Of a DNA stretch of 64,000 nucleotides, positions 10,098 through 21,496 are shown in pieces. The position numbers and the translations under genes were made by a program. Each line of letters opens with the position of its first letter. Position 1 is the first letter of the stretch. The notes beneath the pieces are model-generated. The model saw only the letters and a list, made by a program, of their open reading frames with translations. It ran no database searches and was not told the origin of the DNA. The stretch comes from Marchantia polymorpha subsp. ruderalis (lineage: Eukaryota; Streptophyta; Marchantiopsida; Marchantiales; Marchantiaceae): the NCBI GenBank assembly GCA_037833965.1, contig AP031355.1:6101501-6165500 (forward strand). The letters are read 5' to 3'.

Positions 10098-10120
10098 ATG
10101 TTCGCGTGGGCGCTCACAAT

Positions 10121-10134
10121 TGAGGAGAGGGGCA
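10121..10134 (+). other. Polypurine tract before 3' LTR (F1)
   Basis: TGAGGAGAGGGGCA directly precedes the TGTGGTAACAC start of the 3' LTR and would prime plus-strand DNA synthesis. Confidence 0.75.
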
Positions 10135-11488
10135 TGTGGTAACACACTTTTTGTTTTTTTTGCAGAATTTAAACAATTTTAGAAAACTAGTACCAAAGCA
10201 GTGTTTGTAGCTAGAGAAGGGTACGCTAAATAGAGTAGATTGATGAGATCGTCACGAGGGCACAAAGAATCACGTAGTCGGATGTACCAACGCCAACGTC
10301 TTCGGCGCCTTCGGCAAAAACTCCTTTTTGAGGTGTCTCTACTCACGCGCCTCTAGCGTATAAGGAAGCTACGCTTCCGGCGCAGACACCTCAGGAGGAG
10401 GTTTTGCTAAAGACGTCAGGAGAAGGGCCCGGACCTCCAAAGGCATCCGACCATGAGTGCGCCTTCGGCGAAGCGCCGCTAGCGCGGAAAGGGAAAACCT
10501 TCATAACAATCGGGATACACGGTAGATCCAGTTGGTTGAAGTTGCATTAGAAAGAGCTCGGGACGCTCGTTCTAACGAGTCCAAGAGCGCCGGAGATGGA
10601 TCAGGAATGGAGAAGTTATGAGCGTCGGAAAACTCGTAGCCGGACATGCGCCGTTCGCGCTAGGGTTCACAGCCGGAAAGGATTCCCGTACGCCCTCGGC
10701 GATGCGCCTTCGGTGGAATCACGCGCTCACAGGAGGAAACCAACTCAGAGTCGGAAGCGCCCTTGGCGGCTGTTCATGGAAGGAAAGCGCCGGTCGGATG
10801 TACGCCTCCGACGTGGCGCTGACGGCCGGATGCGCTGGCATGAGTTGCGCTGACGGATATGCGCTGGCAGCAACGGACGAGGCATAAAGGACAAAATAGG
10901 CGGTACGACTGCGCGCCGGCGTAATTCGCTCCGGCTGGATGTGCGCCTCCAGCAAGGCGCCGACGGATAATGAACGCACCAGCGGCGACACGCCTCCGGG
11001 GAAGGGCGGGTTAGGAAAAGACAACAGGGCCGACGTATACCCTGCAGCGGACTCGAGTCCGGAAGGTGGCGGCGGCGGGAGAATTCAACGTTTAAGCATG
11101 CGAATGCGCGCAATGCGGAGACGTGAATTCGCGCATGCAAAGGGCGAACCGTTAAGCCGTATAGCCGGCTGCGTACGTTGCAACCAGTAAGAACGTTGGA
11201 CGATCTTGAAATCGGAGAAGAAAAGACTGCGCTCCAGTCTCATTCTCTCATTCTTGACTTTGCGATTTCCAGTTCCAAGATTACGCGCAAGGGCGGAGCG
11301 ACCTGCAGTGAGAGTAGAGAGGGCGGAGACGAGTTGCGCAAGGATCTTGGCGGACCTTGAAAGAATTGGAGTAGCGATCTTGAACGAGCGCAGAGAGAGT
11401 GAGCAGTCAGTGCTTGAGTGGCCGACGCGCAGTGGCGATTGTGAGAGAGCGAGCGGAAGGGAGAACGTTTGTGTGTGCAGGCAACGCA

Positions 11489-14044
11489 ATGTCGAAGGTT
11501 CCCCAGCTGCGAGTGTCTCCACTCAGGGTGCCGCAGATCGGTCTACGCGCATTTCAAGATGTGCTGTTGAGGCTGAAGCTCGATTTTCTCCTATGGGGGT
11601 GGAATTGGACATGTCCGGAGATGGTGCGCGAGTATCTGCAAGAGAGACACAAGCCTTCTCGCGGATTTCGCCCACACCCAGAGAGATGGGACATTTGCAA
11701 TTGGGCGCAGGTGTTGGGCAGGTGTGCCGGCGAGGAAGGGGATCTCCTCTTCGAGGCCGACAGCGTGAAAGTGTCCCAGGAGGAAGAAGTCTCTTACAAT
11801 GAGCTCTTCAAGGTGGCTAGACATCCCAAGAACGGTTTCCGGACACGGGATTACAAGGATCGATTGCGGAGAAATGTCGCGACGGCATTGCTGCAGATAT
11901 TGCAGCCGACCAAGACCGCTTACATGCATGGTTGGCAGGTAGAGTTCGTGGAGCTAGTGTTGTCAGGAGCTCCGGTGCATTGGGCACGGCTCCTGTGGAA
12001 GGTGACGCGCCAACATGCGCAAGAAGAGAGGGGAGGAACGCTCAATCATCTATCGCCTTACTTAATCGTGTTTTACCGGGCGATGGGATGTTTGACAAAT
12101 GCTGAGAAAACTCGATTTCCGCAGCTGACCCGGACTTATCCAGGAAGATATTCGAGGGAGGCCGAAGTAGACACAGATCCGGACGAGGAACCTGCCAGTA
12201 CGCCTCCGGCTCCGGCTCCAGCAAGAGCAGCAGAAGAACGTCGAAGTGAGCGCATTCCGCGAAAGCGGAAGTGGGATGAGAGACCTGAGGACAGGCAGCC
12301 GGAAGTACCAGCTGCGCCGACTCGTGGTCGGCCCACCCCCGAGCCTCACAGTCGACCAAAACAGAGGGCACGCAAAATGCCAACTGTTACTGAGGAGACC
12401 AGGCGAGCTCCGACCCGGCGGAATCTCACACAGGAAGAGATAATCGCTCAGATTCTAGGGAAGACGGCAGATACCTCTGCACAGAAGGCACCACGGCCTT
12501 CGGGAGGAGATGGACGGACTGACAGCCGGCCGACTGCGAGTCGGATGACTGAAGGTCGACAAGCGGAAGGAAGGCCAACTGAACGGCGCGTTGAACCGGA
12601 CAGCAGGCCGGAAGCAGAAGAGAGTTTGGCTGACGAGCCAACAATCCTCAAAGGGTCGTCTTCGGCGGAAGGCACTTCTGGAAGAACGCCCCCAACAAGC
12701 AGGCCAAGTGGAGTCAAGACGCGCAGGGTGTATCCGACTCCCAGTCGGACAACTGCTGGTCGGCCGACTGCGAGTCGGACAACAGAGAGTCAGCCGGATT
12801 CGCCGACTGCGAGACGGATGGGGCCAACGACCAGTGTGCGGACGCCTTCGGCGGACGCACCTTCAGCAAGGACACCTTCCGCGCAGATTGCGCCGGAAGG
12901 ACAGGCAGCAGAAGCGGGCGGTGCAAGAGTGACAAAAGTCACTGCGGCGTCGACCCCTTCACAAACCGAAGATCGAGCCGGAACAGGGGCTCAAGCAGTG
13001 GGATCTCCCACTGCCCTGGATATTTTAGCAGGCAGTGGAGCAGCAGTCGCAGCAGAAGCTGCTGCGCGCCACAGTTCCAGGGAGTCGCCAAGGGATTCGG
13101 TGGCGACTGAAATCCTCGAGACTGAGGATGATACGAGCTCGGAAGAGCAGGAAGCGGATTCGGTGCAGAAAACGCCAACAGGGGTGCTGTGCGAACAGAT
13201 AGTTCCACTCCTGCGATATCTGGATCGCAAGACATCCAAATACGGAAGTGCCTTAAAACCGCAGTCTTATGTGGAGACTATCAGGCGAAGGACGAGGATC
13301 AAGGTGGCAAAGTGGGCCTCTAGTTGCCAAGTATATGTGGAAAGGAACACCGCCCTCAAACAACACCTGGCGGTCACCCAGAAGCTATACCAAGCCTTGC
13401 AGCAGCAGAAGGAGGATGCGGCGACGAAAAGTCAGGCGGATGCCGAACTAATACGGGCAAAGATCGAGTTGGAACTGCAGGAGGAGCGGAGACAGAACAA
13501 CGTCCTAGCAGCCGAGCTTGCGCGCCAGACGCGCGCCTTAGAAGAAAGTCAAAGAGCCCGCAAGGAGGATGAGGAGTTGTTGTGCAACTTGCAATCCGAG
13601 TGCTCGGATTTGAGGGCACAACGTGCGGGATTAGAAATGCAGCTGGCCGAGGTGGAGAGCAGCTGCAGAGCGCGAGGAGAGTTGGCGGCACAGGTGACTC
13701 GTTGTCTAAAAGGATACACCCATTGGGAGGTGGCAGCCCAAGAGAGGATCACACTCAGGGAGTTCGAGCTTCGGGCGGCGGCATTGACGGAAGGTGACAG
13801 TCGGAGTCGGCGGCGAGTGGCGAGAAAATTAGAAACCTTCTTGTCGGGTGCGCGCGACACTATGGCGCACTTGCAGTCGGAAGTCACCACAGCGCTCCGA
13901 CGCCTGGGGTTGCGCCGCCGGTCGGAAGACTGGCAAGGTAGAGATAGTACGCGGAGCAGTCCGGCGCGCAGGAGGCGCAGCACCGGATCTGCTGAGTGCA
14001 GTAGAGTAGTTTGGTTTCGCGCAGATACTGCGAGTGGTAGATAG
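11489..14044 (+). CDS. LTR-encoded (U3) coiled-coil protein, F1 3' LTR copy
   Basis: This is the 3' LTR duplicate of the 851-aa ORF at 833-3388, with the same start (MSKVPQ) and tail. The translated sequences look identical. Because it lies in the 3' U3, this copy would be carried at the 3' end of the genomic RNA, as Sag is in mouse mammary tumour virus. It could be translated from a subgenomic transcript starting in U3; no such promoter is evident. Confidence 0.75.
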   Translation: MSKVPQLRVSPLRVPQIGLRAFQDVLLRLKLDFLLWGWNWTCPEMVREYLQERHKPSRGFRPHPERWDICNWAQVLGRCAGEEGDLLFEADSVKVSQEEEVSYNELFKVARHPKNGFRTRDYKDRLRRNVATALLQILQPTKTAYMHGWQVEFVELVLSGAPVHWARLLWKVTRQHAQEERGGTLNHLSPYLIVFYRAMGCLTNAEKTRFPQLTRTYPGRYSREAEVDTDPDEEPASTPPAPAPARAAEERRSERIPRKRKWDERPEDRQPEVPAAPTRGRPTPEPHSRPKQRARKMPTVTEETRRAPTRRNLTQEEIIAQILGKTADTSAQKAPRPSGGDGRTDSRPTASRMTEGRQAEGRPTERRVEPDSRPEAEESLADEPTILKGSSSAEGTSGRTPPTSRPSGVKTRRVYPTPSRTTAGRPTASRTTESQPDSPTARRMGPTTSVRTPSADAPSARTPSAQIAPEGQAAEAGGARVTKVTAASTPSQTEDRAGTGAQAVGSPTALDILAGSGAAVAAEAAARHSSRESPRDSVATEILETEDDTSSEEQEADSVQKTPTGVLCEQIVPLLRYLDRKTSKYGSALKPQSYVETIRRRTRIKVAKWASSCQVYVERNTALKQHLAVTQKLYQALQQQKEDAATKSQADAELIRAKIELELQEERRQNNVLAAELARQTRALEESQRARKEDEELLCNLQSECSDLRAQRAGLEMQLAEVESSCRARGELAAQVTRCLKGYTHWEVAAQERITLREFELRAAALTEGDSRSRRRVARKLETFLSGARDTMAHLQSEVTTALRRLGLRRRSEDWQGRDSTRSSPARRRRSTGSAECSRVVWFRADTASGR

Positions 14045-14077
14045 GATAGCGTAGTGCTAGTTAGGATCTTTTGAGGG

Positions 14078-14106
14078 TATAAAGTAGATCAAGGCGTTTT
14101 GCCTTG
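14078..14106 (+). promoter_or_regulatory. LTR TATA box and hairpin (F1 3' LTR)
   Basis: This is the exact counterpart of 3422-3450: TATAAAG followed by the CAAGGC/GCCTTG stem-loop. In this position it could drive read-out transcription into the flank at 15001. Confidence 0.6.
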
Positions 14107-15000
14107 GGACTCTTCCAGTTTCGGAAGTACAGATCAGGAACTCACTCTCTTGGCGTGTTTGTGCATTTTGGTCCTGGCACCACGTAGAGAAGCTGCAGCA
14201 TAGCGAAGTTACCGTATGTTGTAGTTGAAGGCCTTCGGCTGAATGTTCAGAGCTAGTACCCGGTTAGAGACTTGAGTAGTGCGGATCTGCACCTGCGGGT
14301 GATTTCTGATACTCAGAGCCGGCTGCGAGTTAGATACTTGAACAGTTCCCCCTTACTCCTTCGAGTGACATATCCTGATTGTACTCCTACGGGAAGTTTC
14401 CCCTGAATGCCAATGTGAAGTTTCACTACTTCGTGTAAACCTTGGTTTGTAATTCAGGTTGTGTGTGTGTTACTGGATCGTGTTTTCAGTAAGTTCTCAG
14501 TCGGGTCTGCACTCCCTGCGTTTTGTGTGATAGTCGAGGGTGACGTCCACGGCGTACGTAGAGGCTTCGTTCCGAAGTGAGAAGTCCAGTCCGGGTACCC
14601 CCGCTAGTTCCTGGCGGAAGGGCAGTAAAAGCCGGAGTGGGAGGCACTTCCTGCAGAACCTCTGAGTGAACTTGCGAGACACTTTCCTCCTGAAATCCGA
14701 AGCGGAGGTCCTGACCGACCTCCGAGTTGTGCTTTTTGCCAGTTTCAGGTGTGTGTGTGTGTGTTGAGTGACCAAGCTGTACCGTGCATCCTCCGAGCAT
14801 CCTCCGAGTTGAGATCCTCCTCCGAGTCGAGCCTCCGAGTCGAGCACTGCAGTATTTCTGGGAGTGACAGTCGCCTAGAATTCAAACTCTACCAAAAGTC
14901 TGTTAAATGTGACACTTTTACTCTGTGTGTTGCCTCTGTCCCTGTGGGTTCGATCTTTTTACCACCATACTGCAGTTTTAGCCTTTGGTGGGTTATTACA

Positions 15001-16677
15001 GCACGCAAAATGGTGTTGCCAACTAGTACTGAGGAGACCGGGCGTACTCCAGTCCGGTGGAGTATCCTGCCCACGCAGGAGGAGATAATCGCGCAGATTC
15101 TAGGGAGGTCGGCAAACCCCTCTGCGCAGAAGGCACCGATGCCTCCAGAAGAAGACAGGCGAACTGACAGTCGGCCGACTGCGAGTCGGGCGACTGAAGG
15201 ACGGCCAACTGAAGGAAGGCCAACTGAGCAGCGCGTTGAACCGGACAGCAGGCCGGAAGCAGAAGGGAGTTTGGCTAACGAGCCAACAACTCTCAGAGGG
15301 TCGTCTTCGGCAGAAGGCGCTTCTGGGAAAACGCCTCCAGCAAGCAGGCCAAGTGGAGTAAAGACGCGCAGGGTGGATCCGACCGCCAGTCGGACAACTG
15401 CTAGTCGGCTGACTGCGAGTCGGTCAACTGAGAGTCGGCCAGATTCGCCGACTGCGAATCAGACAAGGCCGGCGACCATTGTGCGGGCGCCTTCGGCGGA
15501 TACACCTCCGGCGAAGACACCTTCCGCGCAGATCGCGCCGGAAGAGCCGGCAGTAGAAACGGGCGGTGCAAGGGTGACAAAAGTAACTGCGGCGCCGACC
15601 CCTTCGAGAACCGAAGATCGAGCCGGAACAGGGGCTCAGGCAGTGGGATCCCCCACTGCCTTGGATATTTTAGCAGGGAGTGGAGCGGCAGTCGCGGCGG
15701 AAGCTGCCGCGCGCCACAGTTCCAGGGAGTCGCCAAGAGATTCTGTGGCGACTGAAATCCTCGAAATAGAGGATGAGACGAGTTCGGAAGAGCAGGAAGC
15801 GGACTCTGTGCAGAAGACGCCAACAGGGGTACTGTGCGAGCAGATAGTGCCACTCTTGCAATATTTGGATCGCAAGACAGCAAAGTACTCGAGTTCCAGA
15901 AAATCGCAGTCTTATGTGGAGATTGTCAAGAGCAGGACGAGGAGCAAGGTGGCCACTTGGGCCACTAGGTGCCAAACATTGCAGGATAGGTATACTGCCC
16001 TCCGACAGCACCTGGCGATCACGCAGAGGCTACACCAAACCCTGCAACAACAGCGGGAGGATGTGGCGACGAAAGCCCAGGCGGATGCCGAGCTAATGCG
16101 GGCAAAGATCGAGTCGGAATTGCAGGAAGAGCGGAGACAAAACCGCATTCTAACAGAGGAGCTTGCGCGCCAGACGCGCGCATTAGAGGAAAGTCAAAGC
16201 ACGCGCAAGGAGGATGAGGAGTTGTTGCGCAACTTGCAATCCGAGTGCGCGGAATTGAGGGCGCAGCGCGCAGATGCGGAGATGCAGCTAGCAGAGGTGG
16301 AAGGCAGTAGCCGGACGCGAGAAGAGTTGGTGACGCGGGTGACTCACTGTCTAAGAGTATACGCCCATTGGAAAGTGGCGGCACAAGAGAAGATCACGCT
16401 CAGGGGGTTTGAGCTTCGGGCGGCGGCATTGACGGAGGGTGACAGTCGGAGTCGGCGGCGAGTAGCGAGGAAATTAGAAGCCTTCTTGTCGGGTGCGCGC
16501 GACACTATGGCGCACTTGGAGTCGGAAGTGACTGCGGTCCTTCGGCGGCTGGGGTTGCGCAGCCGGTCGGAAGATTGGCAGGGTAGAGAGAAAGTGAGAG
16601 GCAGTCCGGCGCGCAGGAGGCGCAGCATCGGATCTGCAGAGTGCAGTAGTGTAGCTTGGTTTCGTGCAGGAGTTTAG
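15001..16677 (+). pseudogene. C-terminal part of an LTR-encoded coiled-coil protein (older F1 LTR)
   Basis: The stretch matches the second half of the F1 LTR protein: the linker with PTASR repeats, the coiled coil (QADAELMRAKIESELQEE) and the RRRRS..SAECSSV tail. It lacks the conserved N-terminal domain because the F1 element is inserted in it. The open frame runs back into the F1 LTR by chance. A TATA box and hairpin follow near 16722. Confidence 0.8.
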
Positions 16678-17119
16678 AGTAGCAGATAGTGCAGCATAGT
16701 GTTAGTTAGGACCTTAGAGGGTATAAAGTAGTTCAAGGCGTTTTGCCTTGGGACTCTTCCAGTTTTGGAAGTGCAGATCAGGAACTCACTTTCTCGGCGT
16801 GTTTGTGCATTTGGTCCTGGCACCACGTAGAGAAGCTGCAGCATAGTGAAGTTACCGCATGTTGTAGCTGAAGGCCTTCGGCTGAATGTTCAGAGCTAGT
16901 ACACCGGTTAGAGACTTGAGTAGTGCGGATCTGCACCTGCGGGTGATTTCTGATGCTCAGAGCCGGTTGCGAGTTAGATACTTGAACAGTTCCTCCTTAC
17001 TCCTTCGAGTGACATATCCTGATTGTACTCCTACGGGAAGTTTCCCCTAAATGCCAAAGTGAAGTTTTGTTACTTCGTGTAAACCTTGGTTATCAATTCA
17101 GGTTATGTGTGTGTGTTAC

Positions 17120-17124
17120 TAGAT
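17120..17124. repeat. Target site duplication TAGAT, left copy
   Basis: TAGAT precedes the F2 solo LTR and is repeated at 22469-22473. Five bases is the usual size for gypsy integrases. Confidence 0.9.
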
Positions 17125-18370
17125 TGTGGTACCCCACTTTTGGTAATTTTGCGGAAATTAAAACATTTGTGGAAAAAACTGTACCCTGGCAGCAATGTAA
17201 ATAGCCTTCGGTGCATCAAAACAGAGTGAATCCGGAAGATCGCGGGGATTCTCGAGGGATCTTGTAGAATCTAGGATTTGGGGTGCAGCAGTAAGGATGG
17301 GCACCACCCTCCCTGCGAGCTCTGCAGTGAGGATCCCTACGGCGCAAGGCGCAAAACCCGCCTTCGGAAGTTGCATCCGCGGCGGTAGGGAAATCCTTCA
17401 TATTTAGGTCAACCCTCGGGCGCCTTGACCGAGTTAGGGTCTCGTTGGAAAGAGCTCGACGCACTGATTCCAACGAGTCCAAGAACGCTTGGAACGGATG
17501 AGGACTTAGGGAGTTATCACTATTGGAAGATACGTAGACGTTCGCCTTCGGCGGAAGGAGTTCGCCACCGGCGGGAATTACGCCTACGCGGAAGGGGGAT
17601 CAAGTTTTGCCCTATGCGCGGACGAAGGGAGTTCGCCTGTGCACAGGCGAAGTAGGGTTTGAGGAGGCGCGAAGTCCGCCTACGCACTGGAGGTCACCTG
17701 TGCACAAGCGCTTCGGCGTCGGCGGGAAATCCGCCTTGGGCCCTAGAAATGCGCCTTGTGAGGTAGAAAGTGTACGGCGCCTTCTGCGCCAGCACAGCGC
17801 CGCGGACGAGCAAGGAGCCGCCAGAATAATCAAATCCGTACGGACCATGCGGACGGGACAGGTGGATGCGCTCTTGGACGGACGGAGTTGCGGCGGCGGA
17901 AGCGCCGACGAAGAGACAAGGAACGGACAGTCTGGACGGAGACGGCTGACCACGGTCAACGCCTTCTGCGCCAGCGCGTCGCCGCGGACGGAATTCGCCT
18001 GTGCACAAGCGAGCGCCTGTGCACAGGAGGATGAAGTTCCGCGCCGGCGGAGAATCCGCCGAGGAGTCTGCCTGCGCACAGGCAGGAGTTGAACTTTTGT
18101 CCGACATGCGGACACACGCGTCGAGGAAGAAGGGGATTGGCTGAGGAGCGATACGAACAAGTGTACCGCGCAAGGCGGAAAACTCGCCTTCGGCGCTGCG
18201 CTCCCATGTCCGCGGGGTAGTACGCTCGCGGGGTTCAAATCCGCCAATTCGAGCGTGAGAGTTTAATCGGCGACGGCGGAGCGTGAAGCCGCGCGTGAGA
18301 GCGGAGACCGTTCCAGCGTAGAGCCGGCGCGGCCATCAAGTGAGACGTCCTCCACGAGCAAGAGCCGACC

Positions 18371-21300
18371 ATGACCTTCGACCGGGCGGCGGAGAGCGTC
18401 CCATTCTTGAATTCGCGATTCCACTCTCTTGTGCGAGCTGCGCGCGTCCATCTGCTGGCTGCTAAGCATTCTCGACGTCGCCGCACAGAGGATTTCTTGG
18501 TGATTGAGGGAGAAGTGAGTGCGCGTGATTTGGAATTGAGGGCGATTAGAGTTTGCCGAGAGAGAAAGGAGCTCGAGCGGTGCGGAAGTAGAATGAGCGG
18601 GCGAGCGAACTCCAGGAACGCAATGACGAGACTGGGCAGATTGCGGATGCTGCCGCTTCGTCTACCACAGAACGGGCTGCGCGCTTTCGAGGAGCGCTTG
18701 ATAGCAAGAAAGCTCGATTTCTTGCTATGGGGATGGAACTACATCTGTGCGGATATGGTGCGCGAGTGGCTAGAGCCACAGGGACCACCCTCGCGCGGAT
18801 TGCGTCCGCATGTTGATCGGTGGACAGTCCAAGATTGGGCGCAGGCATTGGGAAGATGTGCCGGCATGCCAGGGCATCTCCTCTTCGACAGTGAGAGCAT
18901 CAAGGTGACCAAGCAGGAAGAGGCGCAATTTGTGGAGCTGTTCAAGACCGGGAGGTCTACCAAGAATGGGTACAGGACCCGTGATTACAAGGATCGATTT
19001 CGCCGGACTTTGTCCGCGGCGCTGATGCAATTACTGCAGCCACACCGTGCCTGCTACATCACATTGTGGCAGGTCTCTTTTGTGGAGTGCGTCATCGAGG
19101 GAACTCCAATTCACTGGGCGAGCATCCTGCACAGGGTGATGCGACAGCACGCTTTTGAGGAGAAGGGGGGGACTCTAAACCATCTCTCTCCTTTCCTCAT
19201 CAATTTTTATCGACAGCGGAATTGTTTGACAGCGGCGGAGCTTGAGCATTTTCCGCCGTTGTCCGTCGACCATCCCGGGAAGTATGTGCGGGAGAATGAG
19301 GTCGACACTGATGCAGAGGAGTTACCGACTTCTACTCCATCAAGGCGGAGGGACGAAGGGAGAAACACTCCTGCAGCACGAGTGCCGCGGAAGCGGCGAT
19401 GGAGAGAAGAGTCCGAAGAGGAGCAGCATCAAGAACCCTCTGCTCCCATTCGACCGCGGCCGTTGTACGAGTCATACAGCCGGCCGAAGCAGAAGGCACG
19501 CAGACTGGTGTTACCAGCCAACAGTGCGGACACGGCGACGATTGCGACGGAGAAAGGAAGTGCGTCGCCAGAGAAGCATGAGGAAGCGCGGACGTCCGCA
19601 GGAGCAACGGACCACGCTGCAGCCTCGACGGGCGAGAGGCCGCCTACGGGCCAAGGGCCTCCGGAGTTACCACGTGCGTCGCGGACAGGTGTTCCGTTGG
19701 CGCACAGACGAGACTCCGCGGACGGACGATCACAAGTGGACGTAGATCTACGCTTACGCGTGGGAAGGAGCAGTCCGCCTGTGCACAGGTCACCTCCACA
19801 CGTGCCGCCTGTGCACAGGCAGGAATCACCCCCGTTCCAACGTAGGAAGGGGAAGGAGCCGGCGGAAGAGCCGCCTACGAGACACCGGCCTTCGGGGCCA
19901 GACCCTCCGGCGCACCACGCGCCGCGATTTGCGCCTTCGGCGCCAGGGCCTTCGAGCCGAGGAGATACGAGCAGGAAGTGTGCGGAGGCCACACTATCGG
20001 CGGGTAATCCGCCGGTAGATGCGCCTTCGGCGGTAGGGCCTCAGGGCCAAGGGACATCGGGCGAGCGGCCCCCGGCCATGTCGCCTTTGGCGAGGGACGT
20101 CCGCGGCGCTACGCCTGCGGCGGACAAGGCGCCGGCATTTGCGCCTGCGCACAGGCCAAGCACAGCTCCCGCGGACCGATCAAGGGAGCAGCAACAGACG
20201 GAGGAGCGGAGTGACTGTCCGCGGGATGAAATTTCGATGCGCGATGCGCAATCAAACCCCGCGCAGCCACCCTCCGCTCGATCGCCTTCGGCGGCGGACG
20301 TCGGCGGCAGAGAGGACACGGTAGACGACCAACAAGCGGGCGGCGGGGATGCAGCACGGGCACATTCGCCTACCGCCTTAGACCTTTTGGCGAAGAGCAG
20401 CGAGGCTGCAGCCGTGCCTTCGCAGGCAGCACACGTCGACGACGTGCAGCCCCACTCGGGTCAATCGCCGACGCAATCAATGGCGACTGAAATTCTCCAC
20501 TCGGATGATGACGACGGAGGCTCCACCGAAGAAATGTCAGGAGCAGGGGACACCGAGGAGGAGGAGGAGGAAATTGTTGGAGCGCCGGCGGCGGCGCTCT
20601 CTGAGCAGGTGATTCCGTTGCTAAGGTACTTGGATCGCAAAGTCGATAAATACGCCGACCCACTTCAGCCGGGATCTTACATCGAGTTAGTGCGCAGGCG
20701 GACTCGCACTAAAGTCCACACCAGCAAGCTACTAGCTAGAGTGGACCAGGAGTTGAGGGAATTGAAGGAGAAGCATGAATGCTTGTGGGGTCAGTATAAA
20801 CTTAATCAGAAATTCTACAAGTACTCCGAGAAGGTGAGGGATGGGAAACTGGAAGAGCTCACCAAGGAGCAGGTGAAGGTCACAGAAGCACTAATTTCTG
20901 AGCAGGCCCAGAATCGGATCTTGTCAGAGGAGCTCGTGCGACAGACGCGGTTGTTAGAACAGTGTCAGCTCGCACGGCAGGCGGATGAGGAGGTAATCCG
21001 CAGGCTACAGTCAGAGTGTGGCGAATTGAGAGCGCAACGTGCTAAGGCCGAATCGCAATTAGTGGTAGTTGAAGAGGATCGCAGGAAGGAGGCAGATCGC
21101 ACAAAGGTGGAGACGGCGAGGCGTGTCGCCCACTGTCTCAAGGGCTACGCCCACTGGGAAGTGGCGGCGCAGGAGAAACTCACACTGCGTGAGTTTGAAC
21201 TTCGCGCAGCCGGGTTGTTGTCAGGCGACAGTAGGAGTCGGCGGAAGGTAGCAAAGAAGCTCGATGCTTTTCTGTCGAAGGCGCAGGATACCATGTCCAC

Positions 21301-21460
21301 CCTCGAAGTGGAGGTGTCCGCGGCGTTGCAGCGATTGGGACTGCGCAGTCGAGCGGAAGACTGGCAGGGTAGGGAGTTAGTGCGCGGCAGTCCGTCGCGT
21401 AGGAGACGTAGCACAGGTTCCGCGGAGTGTAGTGTAGCGTGGTTCCGTGCAGGCGTGTAG
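18371..21460 (+). CDS. LTR-encoded (U3) coiled-coil protein, F2 solo LTR, 1029 aa
   Basis: This intact ORF starts at ATG (MTFDRAAESV). Its N-terminal extension of about 90 residues is absent from the F1 product. Residues about 95-310 form the conserved domain: LDFLLWGWNYICADMVREWL, WAQALGRCAG, RTRDYKDRFRR, PIHWASIL and GGTLNHLSPFLINFY. The linker is rich in Pro/Ala and carries PPVHR repeats coded by the DNA palindrome CCTGTGCACAGG. An acidic patch (DDDDGG, EEEEE) precedes a long coiled coil (about 770-950) and the conserved tail RRRRSTGSAECSVAWFRAGV. No catalytic motif is recognised. An open frame of this length in a solo LTR, shared with a diverged family, argues for past or present selection. 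DNA binding or a Gag-accessory role are only guesses. Confidence 0.75.
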   Translation: MTFDRAAESVPFLNSRFHSLVRAARVHLLAAKHSRRRRTEDFLVIEGEVSARDLELRAIRVCRERKELERCGSRMSGRANSRNAMTRLGRLRMLPLRLPQNGLRAFEERLIARKLDFLLWGWNYICADMVREWLEPQGPPSRGLRPHVDRWTVQDWAQALGRCAGMPGHLLFDSESIKVTKQEEAQFVELFKTGRSTKNGYRTRDYKDRFRRTLSAALMQLLQPHRACYITLWQVSFVECVIEGTPIHWASILHRVMRQHAFEEKGGTLNHLSPFLINFYRQRNCLTAAELEHFPPLSVDHPGKYVRENEVDTDAEELPTSTPSRRRDEGRNTPAARVPRKRRWREESEEEQHQEPSAPIRPRPLYESYSRPKQKARRLVLPANSADTATIATEKGSASPEKHEEARTSAGATDHAAASTGERPPTGQGPPELPRASRTGVPLAHRRDSADGRSQVDVDLRLRVGRSSPPVHRSPPHVPPVHRQESPPFQRRKGKEPAEEPPTRHRPSGPDPPAHHAPRFAPSAPGPSSRGDTSRKCAEATLSAGNPPVDAPSAVGPQGQGTSGERPPAMSPLARDVRGATPAADKAPAFAPAHRPSTAPADRSREQQQTEERSDCPRDEISMRDAQSNPAQPPSARSPSAADVGGREDTVDDQQAGGGDAARAHSPTALDLLAKSSEAAAVPSQAAHVDDVQPHSGQSPTQSMATEILHSDDDDGGSTEEMSGAGDTEEEEEEIVGAPAAALSEQVIPLLRYLDRKVDKYADPLQPGSYIELVRRRTRTKVHTSKLLARVDQELRELKEKHECLWGQYKLNQKFYKYSEKVRDGKLEELTKEQVKVTEALISEQAQNRILSEELVRQTRLLEQCQLARQADEEVIRRLQSECGELRAQRAKAESQLVVVEEDRRKEADRTKVETARRVAHCLKGYAHWEVAAQEKLTLREFELRAAGLLSGDSRSRRKVAKKLDAFLSKAQDTMSTLEVEVSAALQRLGLRSRAEDWQGRELVRGSPSRRRRSTGSAECSVAWFRAGV

Positions 21461-21496
21461 CGTAGTGCAGTGTAGTGTTAGGTAGGACTTAGAAGG

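Larger units (their letters stand above)
1..15000 (+). mobile_element. Ty3/gypsy OTA-type LTR retrotransposon F1, whole-looking, 5' LTR cut by window edge
   Basis: The stretch 1-4344 recurs almost base for base at 10657-15000; I noticed one substitution. These are the two LTRs of one element. Between them, in order, lie a tRNA-Asp primer site, gag with protease, pol with RT, RNase H and integrase, and a purine tract. The FIDDF-type RT motif, the lack of a chromodomain and the tRNA-Asp primer place it in the plant OTA (Ogre/Tat/Athila) branch. No clear break is visible in the part present. Near-identical LTRs imply a very recent insertion. It sits in an older LTR of its own family; the first five bases after it (GCACG) should be one copy of the target duplication, the other being outside the window. 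Unusually, each LTR carries a long ORF. Confidence 0.93.
10135..15000 (+). repeat. 3' LTR of F1 element, 4,866 bp
   Basis: It starts TGTGGTAACACAC and ends GTGGGTTATTACA, so the ends form an imperfect 13-bp inverted pair around TG..CA-type termini. It is nearly identical to 1-4344. An inverted pair GAGGTGTCT (10330-10338) / AGACACCTC (10384-10392) encloses a second hairpin, GGAAGC-TAC-GCTTCC (10364-10378), near the 5' end of U3. Confidence 0.95.

Noticed and set aside
10098-10134. Search for an env-like or other extra ORF between pol and the 3' LTR, as in Athila or Tat
   Set aside because: Only 37 bp separate the pol stop from the LTR; the extra ORF of this family is inside the LTR.
14749-16677. 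A 642-codon open frame spanning the end of the F1 LTR and the following sequence
   Set aside because: It crosses the boundary of two separate insertions at 15000. Only the part after 15001 is homologous to the LTR protein.
17600-18100. Repeated CCTGTGCACAGG units resembling a CRISPR-like or regulatory array
   Set aside because: Spacing is irregular, units are self-palindromic and scattered through coding and non-coding LTR, and the DNA is eukaryotic.
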